Origin: Cohnella rhizoplanae
GTDB taxonomy: Bacteria; Bacillota; Bacilli; Paenibacillales; Paenibacillaceae
DNA: 64,000 nucleotides
Direction: 5' to 3'
Assembly (NCBI RefSeq): GCF_948329515.1
Contig: NZ_CAOJCN010000001.1
Span: 822,900 to 886,899, forward strand
Shown here: one piece after another, positions 44,373 to 54,499 of the stretch
Position numbering within the stretch: the first letter of the stretch is position 1
How the letters are laid out: every line of letters begins with the position of its first letter
Made by a program: the position numbers and the translations under genes
Notes under the pieces: generated by a model
What the model was told of the DNA's origin: nothing
Seen by the model: the letters and a program-made list of their open reading frames with translations, nothing else
Database searches by the model: none

Positions 44373-46040
44373 ATGACTAGCGACTTTGCCGGGACGGTTC
44401 GAATAGCCAAGCTGAGGGAGATGGAAAACGAAATCTATGACGTATTGGTCATAGGCGGCGGCATCACAGGCGCGGGCATCGCGCTGGACGCGCAGCGAAG
44501 AGGGATGAAAACCGCGCTGATAGAGATGCAGGACTTCGCGGCCGGCACGTCCAGCCGGTCGACGAAACTGGTGCACGGCGGTCTGCGGTACCTCAAGCAG
44601 CTGGAGGTCAAGATGGTGGCCGAGGTGGGCAAGGAGCGGGCGATCGTATACGAGAACGGGCCGCATGTCACGACGCCGGAACGCATGCTCCTGCCTCTAT
44701 ATAAGGGCGGCACGTTCGGCAGGCTGAGCACCTCCTTCGGTCTGCGCTTCTACGACTTTCTGGCCGGCGTGAAGCGCGAGGAACGGCGCCGAATGCTGAG
44801 CGCTGCCGATACGGCGGCAATAGAGCCGCTGCTGAAGAAGGAGGGCATGCTCGGAGGCGGTTCGTACGTGGAATATCGGACGGACGATGCGCGCCTCACG
44901 ATCGAGGTACTCAAAAAAGCGGCGGAGTCTGGCGCGACGGCCGTCAATTATGCGATGGCGGAGCGGTTCTTATACGACGACGAAGGCAAAACGACGGGCG
45001 TCCTGGCTCGCGAGCTGACCGGCGGGGGAGAACATCGAATACGGGCGCGCCGGATCGTCAACGCCACGGGACCTTGGGTTGACGAGCTTCGGGAGCTGGA
45101 CCGGTCCAAGCACGGCAAGACGCTGCGGCTCACCAAGGGCGTCCACCTGGTATTCGACGGCGGCCGCTTCCCTCTCCGTCAGGCGATCTACTTCGACACG
45201 CCGGACGGCCGGATGGTGTTCGCGATCCCGCGCGACGGCAAGACGTACGTCGGCACGACCGACACCGATTATGCCGGAGATACGGCGCATCCCCGGGCGA
45301 CGGCCGAGGACCGCGATTATCTATTGGCGGCGTGCAACGGCATGTTTCCCGGTGTGGGGCTCGACGGCCAGGACGTCGAGTCGAGCTGGGCCGGACTTCG
45401 GCCGCTCATCTACGAGGAGGGCAAGTCGCCCTCCGAAGTATCGCGGCGGGACGAGATCTTCGTATCGCCGTCCGGCCTGATCACGATCGCCGGCGGCAAG
45501 CTCACCGGTTACCGCAAGATGGCCGAGACGGTCGTCGACCGGCTGGCCGCCTCGCTCCGTGCCGAGGGACGCGGGCCCTATAGCCCCTGCACGACGAGAG
45601 AGCTGCCGATATCGGGCGGCGACGTCGGAGGCTCCGCGCGATATCCGCAGTACGTGCGCGCGGTCGCTGACGCAGGCGAGGTAATCGGGCTGCCTGCCGA
45701 TGCGGCGCTGCGGATAGCAGGCCGGTACGGCTCCAACGCGCGCGCGGTATTCGAGCGCATCGCGCGGCGCGAGGAAGGCGAGGGGGGCGGACTGTCCGAC
45801 GAAACCTACGGCATGCTAACGTACGCGATCGAAGCGGAGATGGCGGTCAAGCCCGCCGATTTTCTGATCCGGCGCACAGGCGCGTTATACTTCGACTTCG
45901 CCGGCACGCTGCGGAACCGGGATGCCGTCATCGACTACATGGCGATGAGCCTCGGTTATTCCGCCGGACAGCGGGAGGCGTACGCGGCGGAGCTGGAACG
46001 GGAGATGTCTGCTTCGCAAATCTTAGATTCGAACCGTTAA
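44373..46040 (+). CDS. glpD: Aerobic glycerol-3-phosphate dehydrogenase
   Basis: 555 residues, FAD enzyme passing electrons from glycerol-3-phosphate to the quinone pool at the membrane. FAD motif VLVIGGGITGAGIALDAQRRG, GTSSRSTKLVHGGLRYL, SYVEYRTDDARLTIEV, NATGPWVDEL, GVHLVF and GTTDTDY; C-terminal DAO_C domain (GKLTGYRKMAE to LITYAIEAEMAVKPADFLIRR). ATG at 44373 follows AAGAAGG. A terminator leader 33 bp upstream indicates separate GlpP control. Confidence 0.97.
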   Translation: MTSDFAGTVRIAKLREMENEIYDVLVIGGGITGAGIALDAQRRGMKTALIEMQDFAAGTSSRSTKLVHGGLRYLKQLEVKMVAEVGKERAIVYENGPHVTTPERMLLPLYKGGTFGRLSTSFGLRFYDFLAGVKREERRRMLSAADTAAIEPLLKKEGMLGGGSYVEYRTDDARLTIEVLKKAAESGATAVNYAMAERFLYDDEGKTTGVLARELTGGGEHRIRARRIVNATGPWVDELRELDRSKHGKTLRLTKGVHLVFDGGRFPLRQAIYFDTPDGRMVFAIPRDGKTYVGTTDTDYAGDTAHPRATAEDRDYLLAACNGMFPGVGLDGQDVESSWAGLRPLIYEEGKSPSEVSRRDEIFVSPSGLITIAGGKLTGYRKMAETVVDRLAASLRAEGRGPYSPCTTRELPISGGDVGGSARYPQYVRAVADAGEVIGLPADAALRIAGRYGSNARAVFERIARREEGEGGGLSDETYGMLTYAIEAEMAVKPADFLIRRTGALYFDFAGTLRNRDAVIDYMAMSLGYSAGQREAYAAELEREMSASQILDSNR

Positions 46041-46145
46041 AAGTCTTCATGAACAGCCGCGTCTGGGGTAAGATAATATGAATCACAATAGCGCGAATCG
46101 CGAGGAACCGGCTAGGCGAGGAACGGTAAAGCGAGGAATCAGCAC

Positions 46146-46658
46146 ATGAAAATCTTGGTCGTGGCGGATACCCATATGCCGAGAATGAGCAAGCGGCTTC
46201 CGTCGGCGCTGCTTCGCGAGCTGACAGACGCGGCAGCCATTATCCATGCGGGCGATTGGACCCGGATGTCCGTATACGAGGCGCTCGCCGCTTATGCGCC
46301 GGTCTACGGCGTCGTCGGCAACAACGACGGGCCCGAGATCGCTGCCAGGTTCGGCATGCGCGAGCTGCTGACGCTGGACGGATGCCGTATCGGCGTCGTG
46401 CACGGCCACGGCGCTCCGCTGCGGACGAAGACGGAGGCGTACGCGCTGTCGGCGTTCAAGTCCGAAAAGCTCGACGCGATCGTCTACGGTCATTCACATG
46501 TGCCCATACTTCGCCGCGAACCTGCCGGCGGCATGCTGATTTTTAACCCGGGCTCGCCGACGGATAAGCGGAGGCAACCCCGGTATTCGTTCGGCATTAT
46601 GGAAACGAAGGATGGGAAATTAAGCGCAAGGCACGTGTATTACACCGACAAGAGTTAG
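46146..46658 (+). CDS. YfcE-type metallophosphoesterase
   Basis: 170 residues with the five calcineurin-like motifs: DTHMP, GDWTR, GNND, GHGAPL and YGHSHVP. The short size is typical of phosphodiesterases such as YfcE that act on small substrates such as bis-p-nitrophenyl phosphate in vitro; the real substrate is unknown. A GCGAGGAA element occurs three times just upstream (46100-46138) and the last copy serves as ribosome site. SelO begins 31 bp downstream, so the two may be co-transcribed. Confidence 0.88.
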   Translation: MKILVVADTHMPRMSKRLPSALLRELTDAAAIIHAGDWTRMSVYEALAAYAPVYGVVGNNDGPEIAARFGMRELLTLDGCRIGVVHGHGAPLRTKTEAYALSAFKSEKLDAIVYGHSHVPILRREPAGGMLIFNPGSPTDKRRQPRYSFGIMETKDGKLSARHVYYTDKS

Positions 46659-46688
46659 GCTGAAAATACGAACCAGAGAGGAGACGCT

Positions 46689-48155
46689 ATGACCCATCCC
46701 ATCTCGAAGACGGGCGCCGGCTGGCGATTCGACAACAGCTATGCGCGCCTGCCGAACTTCTTCTACACGAAAATCCCGCTGAATCCGGTCCAAGCGCCCC
46801 GGCTCGCGGTGCTGAACGTCCGACTGGCCGAGGCGCTCGGCCTTGATGAAGCGGCGCTCCGAAGCGACTCCGGCATTGCCGCATTCGCCGGCAACGCCGC
46901 GCCCGACGGCGCCGAGCCCCTGGCGCAGGCCTATGCCGGGCATCAATTCGGTCATCTGACGATGCTGGGCGACGGCCGCGCGCTGCTGCTGGGCGAGCAG
47001 CTCTCGCCTGACGGGTGGAGATACGACGTGCAGCTCAAGGGCTCCGGCCGTACGCCCTATTCGCGCGGCGGCGACGGGCGGGCGGCGCTCGGTCCGATGT
47101 TGCGCGAGTACATCGTCAGCGAGGCGATGCATGGGCTGCGCATACCGACGACGCGCGCTTTGGCGGTCGTGGAGACCGGTGAGCCCGTCTTCCGCGAGGA
47201 CGAGCTGCCCGGCGCCGTATTGACCCGCATCGCCGCGAGCCATCTGCGCGTCGGCACGTTCCAATACGCCGCAGGCGCGGGAGGCGCGGATCAAGTCCGC
47301 TTGTTGGCCGACTACGCGTTGCAGAGGCATTTTCCCGAAGTCGCAGAAGGAGATTATCGGTCGCTGCTCGGCGCGGTCGTACGGCGTCAAGCTTCGCTGA
47401 TCGCCCGGTGGCAGCTCGCCGGGTTCGTGCACGGCGTGATGAACACCGACAACATGGCGATCAGCGGCGAGACGATCGATTACGGCCCCTGCGCGTTCCT
47501 CGACGTCTACGATCCGTCTACGGTGTTCAGCTCGATCGATGCTCACGGGCGTTATGCCTACGAGAATCAACCGAAGATCGCAGGCTGGAACCTCGCGCGC
47601 TTCGCCGAGACCCTGCTTCCGCTGCTCCATGACGACGAAGAACGCGCGGTCGGCGTGGCAGAGGAGGAGATCGCGGCTTTCCCCGATCTCTATGCCGCGG
47701 ATTGGCTGTCCGGCATGCGGGCCAAGCTCGGGCTTCCGGGCGAAGCGCCGGCAGACGAATCCCTCGCGCGGGACCTGCTCGAAGCGATGGCGGCGTACAA
47801 AGCCGACTACACGAATACTTTCGCGGCGCTCACGACCGGAGCGACGAGACAGACGCCCTTATTCGGATCGGATCCCTTCGCGCGCTGGCAGGACCGATGG
47901 AAGGACAGGGTCGGCGGTACCGACGAAGCAGCAGCGGCCGCGCGCCGCCGAATGCGGGACAGCAACCCGGCGGCGATCGCCCGCAATCACCGCGTGGAGG
48001 AAGCCCTTGAAGCCGCCGTAAGCGGCGACTACGCTGTCATGGACCGTCTGGTCGACGCGCTCCGCAATCCTTTCGAATATACGCCGGAGCAGGCCGAATA
48101 CGCGGCGCTGCCCGATGCCTCCTCCGGCCCATACAGAACCTTTTGCGGCACCTAA
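46689..48155 (+). CDS. selO: Protein adenylyltransferase SelO (YdiU/UPF0061)
   Basis: 488-residue pseudokinase-fold enzyme that transfers AMP to proteins, mostly redox-linked ones. Marks: N-terminal [94 protein letters not shown] and [13 protein letters not shown]. The C-terminus ends RTFCGT; this Cys is where eukaryotic SelO carries selenocysteine (codon TGC here). AGAGAGGAGA precedes ATG 46689. Confidence 0.95.
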   Translation: MTHPISKTGAGWRFDNSYARLPNFFYTKIPLNPVQAPRLAVLNVRLAEALGLDEAALRSDSGIAAFAGNAAPDGAEPLAQAYAGHQFGHLTMLGDGRALLLGEQLSPDGWRYDVQLKGSGRTPYSRGGDGRAALGPMLREYIVSEAMHGLRIPTTRALAVVETGEPVFREDELPGAVLTRIAASHLRVGTFQYAAGAGGADQVRLLADYALQRHFPEVAEGDYRSLLGAVVRRQASLIARWQLAGFVHGVMNTDNMAISGETIDYGPCAFLDVYDPSTVFSSIDAHGRYAYENQPKIAGWNLARFAETLLPLLHDDEERAVGVAEEEIAAFPDLYAADWLSGMRAKLGLPGEAPADESLARDLLEAMAAYKADYTNTFAALTTGATRQTPLFGSDPFARWQDRWKDRVGGTDEAAAAARRRMRDSNPAAIARNHRVEEALEAAVSGDYAVMDRLVDALRNPFEYTPEQAEYAALPDASSGPYRTFCGT

Positions 48156-48198
48156 GACATGTGTCTTGTCTATAGCCGCGGCGTTAAGCGCGGCCTCG

Positions 48199-48238
48199 TA
48201 TAGCCCTTCCCGGAGACGGGAGGGGCTATTTTAGTTTT
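48199..48238 (+). terminator. Terminator after selO
   Basis: TAGCCCTTCCCG-GAGA-CGGGAGGGGCTA followed by TTTTAGTTTT. Confidence 0.85.
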
Positions 48239-48265
48239 CCTTCACTCCAGCGGGTAAGGCTGCGA

Positions 48266-48292
48266 TTGACATCCGAATCTAACTCTTATACT
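48266..48292 (+). promoter_or_regulatory. Possible promoter of the potassium channel gene
   Basis: TTGACA (48266-48271) and TATACT (48287-48292) with a short 15-bp spacer. Confidence 0.4.
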
Positions 48293-48365
48293 GTAAAACT
48301 TGGAAATCGCGCCTGAATCGGGAAGCTCTCCGTTCGCGGACCCGGTGGAAACGGAGGATACCCGC

Positions 48366-49397
48366 ATGCATTTTATTTTAAGAGTGCTCATCAAGACGAT
48401 GCATTTCAAGAATGCCTCGATCTTGATCGTCGCGCTCGCGTTTATTCTGTTTGCCGCGTCTTTGGCTTTGGTTTTGGAGCCCGACACCTACCACAATTGG
48501 TTTAACGCCTTCTATTGGGTGCTGACGACGATGTCGACCGTCGGCTACGGCGATTATTACGCGAAGACGGCGGCGGGCAAGGCGCTCACGATTTTTCTTT
48601 ATATTTTCGGAATCGGGCTGCTCAGCTTGTTGATCGGCAAGGTCATCGATTCGATCGCATCCATTCAGAGGCAAAGGGAGGCCGGGCTGTTGAGCTACCA
48701 GGGCAAAGACCACTTCATCATCGTCAATTGGAGCAAAAAAGCGTTGTATGCCGTCGACGAGATCCTGGCCAGTCTGCCCGGGGCGGACATCGTCATCGTC
48801 GACGAATCCGACCGCCATCCGCTTCAGCGTCGCAGCAACGTACACTTCATCAGCGGCGATCCCTCGGCCGAGGAGACGCTGGGGCAGGCCAATCTGCGCG
48901 CCGCGCGTTCGGCGATTATTTTCGCGGATGCCCGTATCGACGAGGCTGCGCTCGCGGACGGCAAGTCGCTGTTGGTCGCCTCCAGCATCGAGCGGCTTGC
49001 GCCGGACGTGCATACGACGGTCGAGATCGTCCAGGAGAAGAACATTCAGAATTTTCGTTATATCAATGTCAACGAATTCGTGCTGTCCTATGACGCGATC
49101 TCGCGTCTGGCGGTTCGAGCCGCGCTGCAGGAAGGCAACGCGGAGATCTTCAGTCAACTGCTGAGCCGCGAGCATGGGGACGAGATCTACGAGATTTCCG
49201 TCGACAGAGGCTGGCGTACATATGGCGACGCATTCCATGCGCTGCTGAAGCGGGGCGCCACGCTGATCTCGGACCGCGGCGATCTGGGCGTGAATCGCAA
49301 GCTGGACCTGCCGATTCCCGCGGAGGCCAGACTCTATATCCTTGCGGATGAAGCGACGTATCGCGAGATCAAAAGCGCAGGTTACGGCGTTCGTTAA
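48366..49397 (+). CDS. Potassium channel with TrkA-N (RCK) domain, YugO-like
   Basis: 343 residues. Two membrane helices (about 12-36 and 75-95) flank the pore, with the K+ selectivity filter TVGYGD at residues 58-63. A cytoplasmic RCK domain follows (about 105-230: DHFIIVNWSKKALYAVDEI, ADIVIVDESD, FISGDPSAEETLGQANL), then a C-terminal ligand-sensing domain. Length and layout are like B. subtilis YugO/MthK-type channels. ATG at 48366 follows ACGGAGG; longer readings from upstream have no good site. Confidence 0.93.
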   Translation: MHFILRVLIKTMHFKNASILIVALAFILFAASLALVLEPDTYHNWFNAFYWVLTTMSTVGYGDYYAKTAAGKALTIFLYIFGIGLLSLLIGKVIDSIASIQRQREAGLLSYQGKDHFIIVNWSKKALYAVDEILASLPGADIVIVDESDRHPLQRRSNVHFISGDPSAEETLGQANLRAARSAIIFADARIDEAALADGKSLLVASSIERLAPDVHTTVEIVQEKNIQNFRYINVNEFVLSYDAISRLAVRAALQEGNAEIFSQLLSREHGDEIYEISVDRGWRTYGDAFHALLKRGATLISDRGDLGVNRKLDLPIPAEARLYILADEATYREIKSAGYGVR

Positions 49398-49410
49398 ATG
49401 AAATCAAACG

Positions 49411-49454
49411 AATCAAAGAAGATCCATAGACGCGATCTATGGCTCTTCTTTGAT
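49411..49454 (+). terminator. Long hairpin after the channel gene
   Basis: ATCAAAGAAGA pairs with TCTTCTTTGAT around an inner stem CCATAGA/TCTATGG with a CGCGA loop. No U-tract follows directly, so termination is likely but not certain. Confidence 0.6.
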
Positions 49455-49527
49455 CTATTAATTACCTTTATAGATAAGATTTGAATTATAGTGAGACGAG
49501 AGCGATAGACCAGAGGAGGAGAAACAA

Positions 49528-50859
49528 TTGACCATCCGTTTTGATTACACCCACGCCCTTCAGTTCATGCAGCAGCACGAGGTGGATTACGCAAGCGAGT
49601 TCGTATCGGCGGCGCATCGCATGCTCCACGAGAAGAAAGGTCCCGGCGCGGATTATCTCGGGTGGGTGGATCTCCCCAGCCAGTACGACAAGGACGAATT
49701 CGCGCGCATCAAGGAAGCGGCTGCCGCCATTCGCGCCAACTCGGACGCACTGATCGTCATCGGCATCGGCGGGTCTTACCTCGGCGCCAGATCCGCGATC
49801 GAAGCGCTCTCCCATACGTTCCATAACCAGATGGAGGGCCGCACGCAGGTGTATTTTGCCGGCCAGAACATCAGCTCGACGTACCTGTCGCATCTGCTGG
49901 AGCTCCTTGAGGGCAAGGAGATCTCGCTTAACGTGATCTCCAAGTCTGGCACGACGACCGAGCCTGCGATCGCGTTCCGCGTATTGCGAGACTATATGGA
50001 GAAAAAGTACGGAAAAGAGGGAGCCCGCAAACGCATCTATGCGACGACGGACGCCGAGAAAGGCGCTCTGAAGAAGCTTGCGGACGAGGAGGGCTACGAA
50101 ACCTTCGTCATTCCGGACGATGTCGGCGGACGCTACTCGGTGCTGACCGCGGTCGGCTTGCTGCCCATCGCGACGGCGGGACTGGACATCGATCGGATGA
50201 TGGCGGGCGCCGCGGCGGCCGCGGATCGGTACAACGATCCGGACCTGTCGTCCAACGAAAGCTACCAGTACGCGGCGGTGCGCAACGCGCTCTATCGCAA
50301 GGGGAAGACGATCGAGCTGCTGGCGAATTTCGAGCCGTCCTTGCATTACGTGGCGGAATGGTGGAAGCAGCTGTTCGGGGAGAGCGAAGGAAAGGACCAG
50401 AAGGGGCTGTACCCGGCATCGGTCGACTTCTCGACGGATCTGCATTCGATGGGACAATACGTTCAGGAAGGGCGCAGGGACCTGATCGAGACCGTGCTGT
50501 CCGTTAAAAAAGCGCGCGTCGAATGGACGATCGAGGCGGACGGCGGCAATCTCGACGGTCTGAACTTCCTCGCGGGCATGACGATGGACGAAGTCAACCG
50601 GAAGGCCGCTGAAGGGACAAGGATCGCTCACGTGGACGGCGGCGTGCCCAACCTGATCGTCGAGCTGAATGAGCTGAACGAGTATACGTACGGGGAGATG
50701 GTGTATTTCTTCGAGAAGGCTTGCGGGATCAGCGGCCTGCTGCTGGGCGTGAATCCGTTCGATCAGCCGGGGGTGGAAGCTTACAAGGTCAATATGTTCG
50801 CGCTGCTGGGCAAGCCCGGCTATGAGGACAAAAAAGCTGAATTGCTAAAGCGCTTGTGA
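49528..50859 (+). CDS. pgi: Glucose-6-phosphate isomerase
   Basis: 443 residues, interconverts glucose-6-phosphate and fructose-6-phosphate. SIS-type phosphate loop [18 protein letters not shown], signature region [14 protein letters not shown] and [19 protein letters not shown], then [18 protein letters not shown] near the end with the catalytic Lys in [11 protein letters not shown] start at 49528 behind AGAGGAGGAG. Single gene between two hairpins. Confidence 0.97.
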   Translation: MTIRFDYTHALQFMQQHEVDYASEFVSAAHRMLHEKKGPGADYLGWVDLPSQYDKDEFARIKEAAAAIRANSDALIVIGIGGSYLGARSAIEALSHTFHNQMEGRTQVYFAGQNISSTYLSHLLELLEGKEISLNVISKSGTTTEPAIAFRVLRDYMEKKYGKEGARKRIYATTDAEKGALKKLADEEGYETFVIPDDVGGRYSVLTAVGLLPIATAGLDIDRMMAGAAAAADRYNDPDLSSNESYQYAAVRNALYRKGKTIELLANFEPSLHYVAEWWKQLFGESEGKDQKGLYPASVDFSTDLHSMGQYVQEGRRDLIETVLSVKKARVEWTIEADGGNLDGLNFLAGMTMDEVNRKAAEGTRIAHVDGGVPNLIVELNELNEYTYGEMVYFFEKACGISGLLLGVNPFDQPGVEAYKVNMFALLGKPGYEDKKAELLKRL

Positions 50860-50895
50860 GAAGCATCGGCCGGCTGCAAGAATAAATAATAAACG

Positions 50896-50955
50896 AGAGG
50901 CCGCGGGTCGGCAGGACATTCCGTCATGGAATGCTCTGCCGTCCCGCGGCCTCTT
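50896..50955. terminator. Bidirectional terminator between pgi and the MBL gene
   Basis: Two-part stem: AGAGGCCGCGGG with CCCGCGGCCTCT outside and CGGCAG/CTGCCG with CATTCC/GGAATG inside. Confidence 0.8.
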
Positions 50956-50957
50956 GA

Positions 50958-51689
50958 TTATGACTTGCCTTCGGAGAGCGCAGCGAATCTCGCATTGACG
51001 CCGCCTTGAACCCATCCGCCGTGATAACAGATGACGCCCTCGATGTCATACTGGCCGAGCTTGCCAAGCGAAGCCAGCGCCATGTCCATATCCGGCGTCA
51101 CCCGCGCGTTCGGGCCGGACAACACGCCGTCCCGGGCGACCGTGGCATCTCCGGCGATCAGGGTCTTGGACGCGCGATGGTAGAGAGAGACATGTCCGGG
51201 CGTATGGCCCGGCGTGTGAATGACCGTCAGGCCGCCGCCGAACGGCAGCGTATCGCCGTCCTTGTACATCATGTCCACATTGGGGCGGACCGGGTGGAGG
51301 AAGGTCCGCTCGAACTGCGAGCGCACGTCCTCAGGCCATTCTTGCAAAAAGCCGTCCAGACGCTCCTGCGACAACTTCGCGAGCCGCTCCGTCCCGTTGA
51401 TCGCGCCGGCGTCGTCCGGATGCGCGTATACGACGGCGCTGCCGTCCGTCTCTTCCAGGATGCCCGGCAGGCCGCCGATGTGATCCAAGTCTTGATGCGT
51501 GAGCAGAATGGCCCGCAACGGCCTATCCCCGACGCCCGCCTGCTTGGCAAGCGCCAACAGGGCGGCTGCCGATCCCGGCAAGCCCGTGTCGATCAGCGTC
51601 CACGAATCTTCATCGACCAGAACGGTCGGATGAATCGTCATCGATCCCAGATCCAACTCCAGCATAACGATACCTTCAGCGATTTGCAT
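50958..51689 (-). CDS. MBL-fold metallo-hydrolase
   Basis: 243 residues. Zinc motif THQDLDHIGG (the Asp variant of HxHxDH common in Bacillales YflN-like proteins), late ligands in IHTPGHTPGH and AGDATV, and final His in CYHGGWV. ATG at 51689 is the most reasonable start, although its GGAG lies 11 bp upstream; the 76 codons before it have no good site. Hydrolase or lactonase-type activity only by family. Divergent from the oxidoreductase gene. Confidence 0.85.
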   Translation of the reverse strand: MQIAEGIVMLELDLGSMTIHPTVLVDEDSWTLIDTGLPGSAAALLALAKQAGVGDRPLRAILLTHQDLDHIGGLPGILEETDGSAVVYAHPDDAGAINGTERLAKLSQERLDGFLQEWPEDVRSQFERTFLHPVRPNVDMMYKDGDTLPFGGGLTVIHTPGHTPGHVSLYHRASKTLIAGDATVARDGVLSGPNARVTPDMDMALASLGKLGQYDIEGVICYHGGWVQGGVNARFAALSEGKS

Positions 51690-51935
51690 GCACGCGCCGG
51701 CTCCATACTCGACCGAATGTAGACGTCGGATTCCGGCTCCCTCCCTTTTCCTTGCATGATGAACTAATGAGTACAATATAAAACCCGCGCGGATCAAAGT
51801 CAAAATGGCCCGAAATGATAGAATACCGTATAAAATAAACCGAATCAGCAATCGAAACGCGCGGCGGAGCGGTCTACAATAAAGACGCATATCGCTTTTA
51901 CATAAAAAATAGCGCATAAAGGGGAATAATGAATC

Positions 51936-52970
51936 ATGTTAAAGGTTGGCGTAATCGGAACGGGCGGCATCTTCAAGTTCGCGCATCTGCCCGGATGGTT
52001 GTCCCACAAGGAAGTCGAGCTCGTCGCGTTCTGCGACGCTCACCGCGCTTCCGCGGAATCCGCGGCGCTCGCGTTCTCCGGAGCGAAGGTGTATGAGGAT
52101 TATCGCGAGCTGATCGCCGATCCTTCGATCGATATCGTCGGCATCAGCACGCCGAACCTGTACCACTCCGAGATCGCCATCGCCGCGCTCCGCAGCGGCA
52201 AGCACGTGTTCTGCGAAAAGCCGGATGCCGTCAACGCCGACGAAGCGCAGAAAATGGCAGATGCGGCGCGAGAATCCGGCAGACTGCTGATGACGATGCG
52301 CAACAACCGCTTCAGCGAGGAAGCGAAGTTCATCAAGCGGCTCATCACCCAAGGCGCGCTCGGGGAAATGTACATGGGACGGTGCGGCTGGATCCGCCGG
52401 CGCGGCATTCCCGGACGCGGCGGTTGGTTCACGACGAAGGGACTGTCGGGCGGCGGTCCGCTCATCGACCTGGGCGTCCATATGATCGACATGGCCATGT
52501 GGACCGCAGGCAATCCGAAGCCCGTCACGGTATCCGGCTCGACGTACCGCAAGTTCGCGGACCGTCCGGATGCCTCCGGCAAGGTGCCGGAAGGTACGTT
52601 CGACGTCGAGGACCTGGCTGCGGGCTTCATCCGCTTCGACAGCGGCGCCTCGCTCCAGATCGAATTCAGCTGGGCTTCGAATATCGAGGAGGAGCAGAAA
52701 TTCCTGGAGTGGCGCGGCACGGAAGGCGGTTTCAGCCTGATCAACGACAAGCTGAAGCTGTACACCGAAAAGGACGGCGTCCTGATCGACGAGCAGCCGC
52801 GCTTCCCGGATTCCCCCGTTCCTCAGCACACGGCGAATATCCGCCATTTCGTCGAGTGCGTACTCGGACGCGAGACGCCGATCTTCCTGCCCGAGCACGG
52901 CGTCGATATGATCAAGATCCTGTCCGCGATCTACGAATCCGCCGAACGCGGGCAAGAAATCCGTCTGTAA
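51936..52970 (+). CDS. Gfo/Idh/MocA-family oxidoreductase
   Basis: 344 residues. N-terminal NAD(P) Rossmann fold (KVGVIGTGGIFKFAHLPGW; AFCDAHRASA) and the family EKP motif HVFCEKPDAVN, where Lys is catalytic. The C-terminal alpha/beta domain has GGGPLIDLGVHMIDMAMW, the metal- or substrate-site histidine. Sugar or inositol dehydrogenase class; substrate unknown. The 246-bp gap to the divergent MBL gene is A/T-rich with several TATA-like -10s but no clear operator. Confidence 0.9.
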   Translation: MLKVGVIGTGGIFKFAHLPGWLSHKEVELVAFCDAHRASAESAALAFSGAKVYEDYRELIADPSIDIVGISTPNLYHSEIAIAALRSGKHVFCEKPDAVNADEAQKMADAARESGRLLMTMRNNRFSEEAKFIKRLITQGALGEMYMGRCGWIRRRGIPGRGGWFTTKGLSGGGPLIDLGVHMIDMAMWTAGNPKPVTVSGSTYRKFADRPDASGKVPEGTFDVEDLAAGFIRFDSGASLQIEFSWASNIEEEQKFLEWRGTEGGFSLINDKLKLYTEKDGVLIDEQPRFPDSPVPQHTANIRHFVECVLGRETPIFLPEHGVDMIKILSAIYESAERGQEIRL

Positions 52971-53005
52971 TTGGATGAGGGAATGAAGTCGCTATAAAAT
53001 CATAA

Positions 53006-53049
53006 GCCTCCGACCTTTGCCGTATGGCGAGGACGGGGGCCATTTTTTT
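53006..53049 (+). terminator. Terminator after the oxidoreductase gene
   Basis: CCTCCG with CGGGGG, CCT with AGG and GCC with GGC form a stepped stem ending in seven Ts. Confidence 0.75.
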
Positions 53050-53124
53050 AACAGGATGTCGGAAGGACTCTCCGGGCAAATTAACCTGGGTCCAAAAAAC
53101 AATCGCCGGGAGTGAAACGTTGAA

Positions 53125-53643
53125 ATGGGAATCCTTAGCGGAAATCCGAAGGACGAGCCGTTGCATTACGGCGAAGTGTACGACATCTGGCAAGCTTCTA
53201 TGATGGCTAAAGGCTGCGTTTCCGGCTATCGCGCGCTGAAGCAGCATACGGGCGATCGGGAGCTTAAGAAAATCATCGACAAATGCATCGATCAAGCCGA
53301 GCTTGAAGGCAGCGAATGCGACAAGCTCCTGAAAAGCAACGGCATCGTGCCTCCGCCGGAGCTGCCGCAGCGCCCTGAAGCGAAGTTAGAAGAGATCCCG
53401 CTGGGCGCCCGGTTCTCCGACATGGAGATCGGGGCCATGATATCGGCCGACGTGGCGGTAGGGCTGGTCGCCTGCAGCCAGACGATGGGCAAGACGATCC
53501 GCGAGGACGTCCTCGCGCTGTTCGCCAAGTACCACGCCACCAAAGCCGCGATCGGCTTAAGCATGCTTCACCTCAGCAAAGAAAAGGGATGGCTCGTTCC
53601 GCCGCCGCTGCTCATCCAGCGTCCGGAAGCGGTCCACGCCTAA
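53125..53643 (+). CDS. DUF3231 family protein
   Basis: 172 residues, all-helical, one DUF3231 repeat. Family members occur mostly in spore-formers and are thought to form ferritin-like helix bundles. Here: LHYGEVYDIWQASMMAKGCVSGYRAL, LEGSECDKLLKSNGIVPPPELPQRPEA, GARFSDMEIGAMISADVAVGLVACSQTMGKT and a PPPLLIQRP end. GGGAGTG lies upstream at a wide distance. DUF2512 follows after 12 bp, suggesting an operon; a sporulation link is inference. Confidence 0.85.
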   Translation: MGILSGNPKDEPLHYGEVYDIWQASMMAKGCVSGYRALKQHTGDRELKKIIDKCIDQAELEGSECDKLLKSNGIVPPPELPQRPEAKLEEIPLGARFSDMEIGAMISADVAVGLVACSQTMGKTIREDVLALFAKYHATKAAIGLSMLHLSKEKGWLVPPPLLIQRPEAVHA

Positions 53644-53655
53644 GGAGGCAGCCGC

Positions 53656-53997
53656 ATGAAATTCGTGTTGAAATGGCTGGTGAACGGCGTGGTCGTAACG
53701 ACCTTGCTGATGTACTATTCCAATGCGTCGTTCTGGGGCGCGGCGACGACGGCCACCATACTCACGATCATTGCCTACGTGCTCGGCGACCAGATCATTC
53801 TGCGTTCGACCAACAATCTCATTGCCACGATATCCGACGGCATCCTGGCTTACGTCGTGCTGTGGATTGCGGCATCCACGATGAACTGGACGATCAATCC
53901 GGGAGAAATTCTGGTTATCGCGCTGATTACCGCCGTGGCCGAATTTTTCATTCACCGGTACGTGTTCCAGACGAGGCTGTCTTACCAACGCGCGTAA
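53656..53997 (+). CDS. DUF2512 small membrane protein (YndM-like)
   Basis: 113 residues with four hydrophobic helices: KWLVNGVVVTTLLMYY, TTATILTIIAYVLGDQIIL, GILAYVVLWIAAST and ILVIALITAVAEFFIHRYV. This layout is that of DUF2512, restricted to Bacillales and found in some sporulation regulons. AAGGAGGCAG precedes ATG 53656. Role unknown. Confidence 0.85.
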   Translation: MKFVLKWLVNGVVVTTLLMYYSNASFWGAATTATILTIIAYVLGDQIILRSTNNLIATISDGILAYVVLWIAASTMNWTINPGEILVIALITAVAEFFIHRYVFQTRLSYQRA

Positions 53998-54030
53998 ACC
54001 AAGTTTGCCTTAGATCGCGAGGTGTCACGC

Positions 54031-54342
54031 ATGAAGCCGAACGAAGCGGTGTGGGACGCGCTGGAAGACGTGATCGATCCCGAGCTTGGAACGAATATCG
54101 TGGATCTCGGTCTCGTGTACGGCGTGTCGGTCGACGAGGCCGGCAAGGCGACGATCGAGATGACGTTGACCGTACCCGAATGCCCGATGGCCGACGAGAT
54201 CGTCAGCAGGACCAGGTCCGCCGCCGGAGCCGTTGCGGGCGTAAGCGACGTCGAGGTCGATCTCGTGTGGGAACCGAAATGGACGCCCGCCAGCATGAAT
54301 GACCGCGCGCGCGAAGAAATCAGGGCCCATCATATGTCTTGA
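54031..54342 (+). CDS. MIP18/DUF59 (SufT-like) iron-sulfur assembly protein
   Basis: 103 residues. DUF59 core ALEDVIDPELGTNIVDLGLVYGVSVDE and LTVPECPMADEI, with the hyper-reactive Cys in the PECPMADEI loop; such proteins assist Fe-S cluster transfer (SufT, PaaD relatives). CGAGGTG precedes ATG 54031; GTG nine bases earlier is an alternative. No suf genes lie beside it. Confidence 0.9.
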   Translation: MKPNEAVWDALEDVIDPELGTNIVDLGLVYGVSVDEAGKATIEMTLTVPECPMADEIVSRTRSAAGAVAGVSDVEVDLVWEPKWTPASMNDRAREEIRAHHMS

Positions 54343-54499
54343 CCGCAACTGTCGCCAGTCCTATCCCATATCTGCCTGCCTGAAATCCGCGCTTCGGCGC
54401 GGATTTTTATTTTGCGCTTCGCTATCGCTGACCGTTTCTGTCAGGGGTCTGCGCGTATACTCATGATCGTGAAGTAAATACGATGATGGGGGAATGGGG

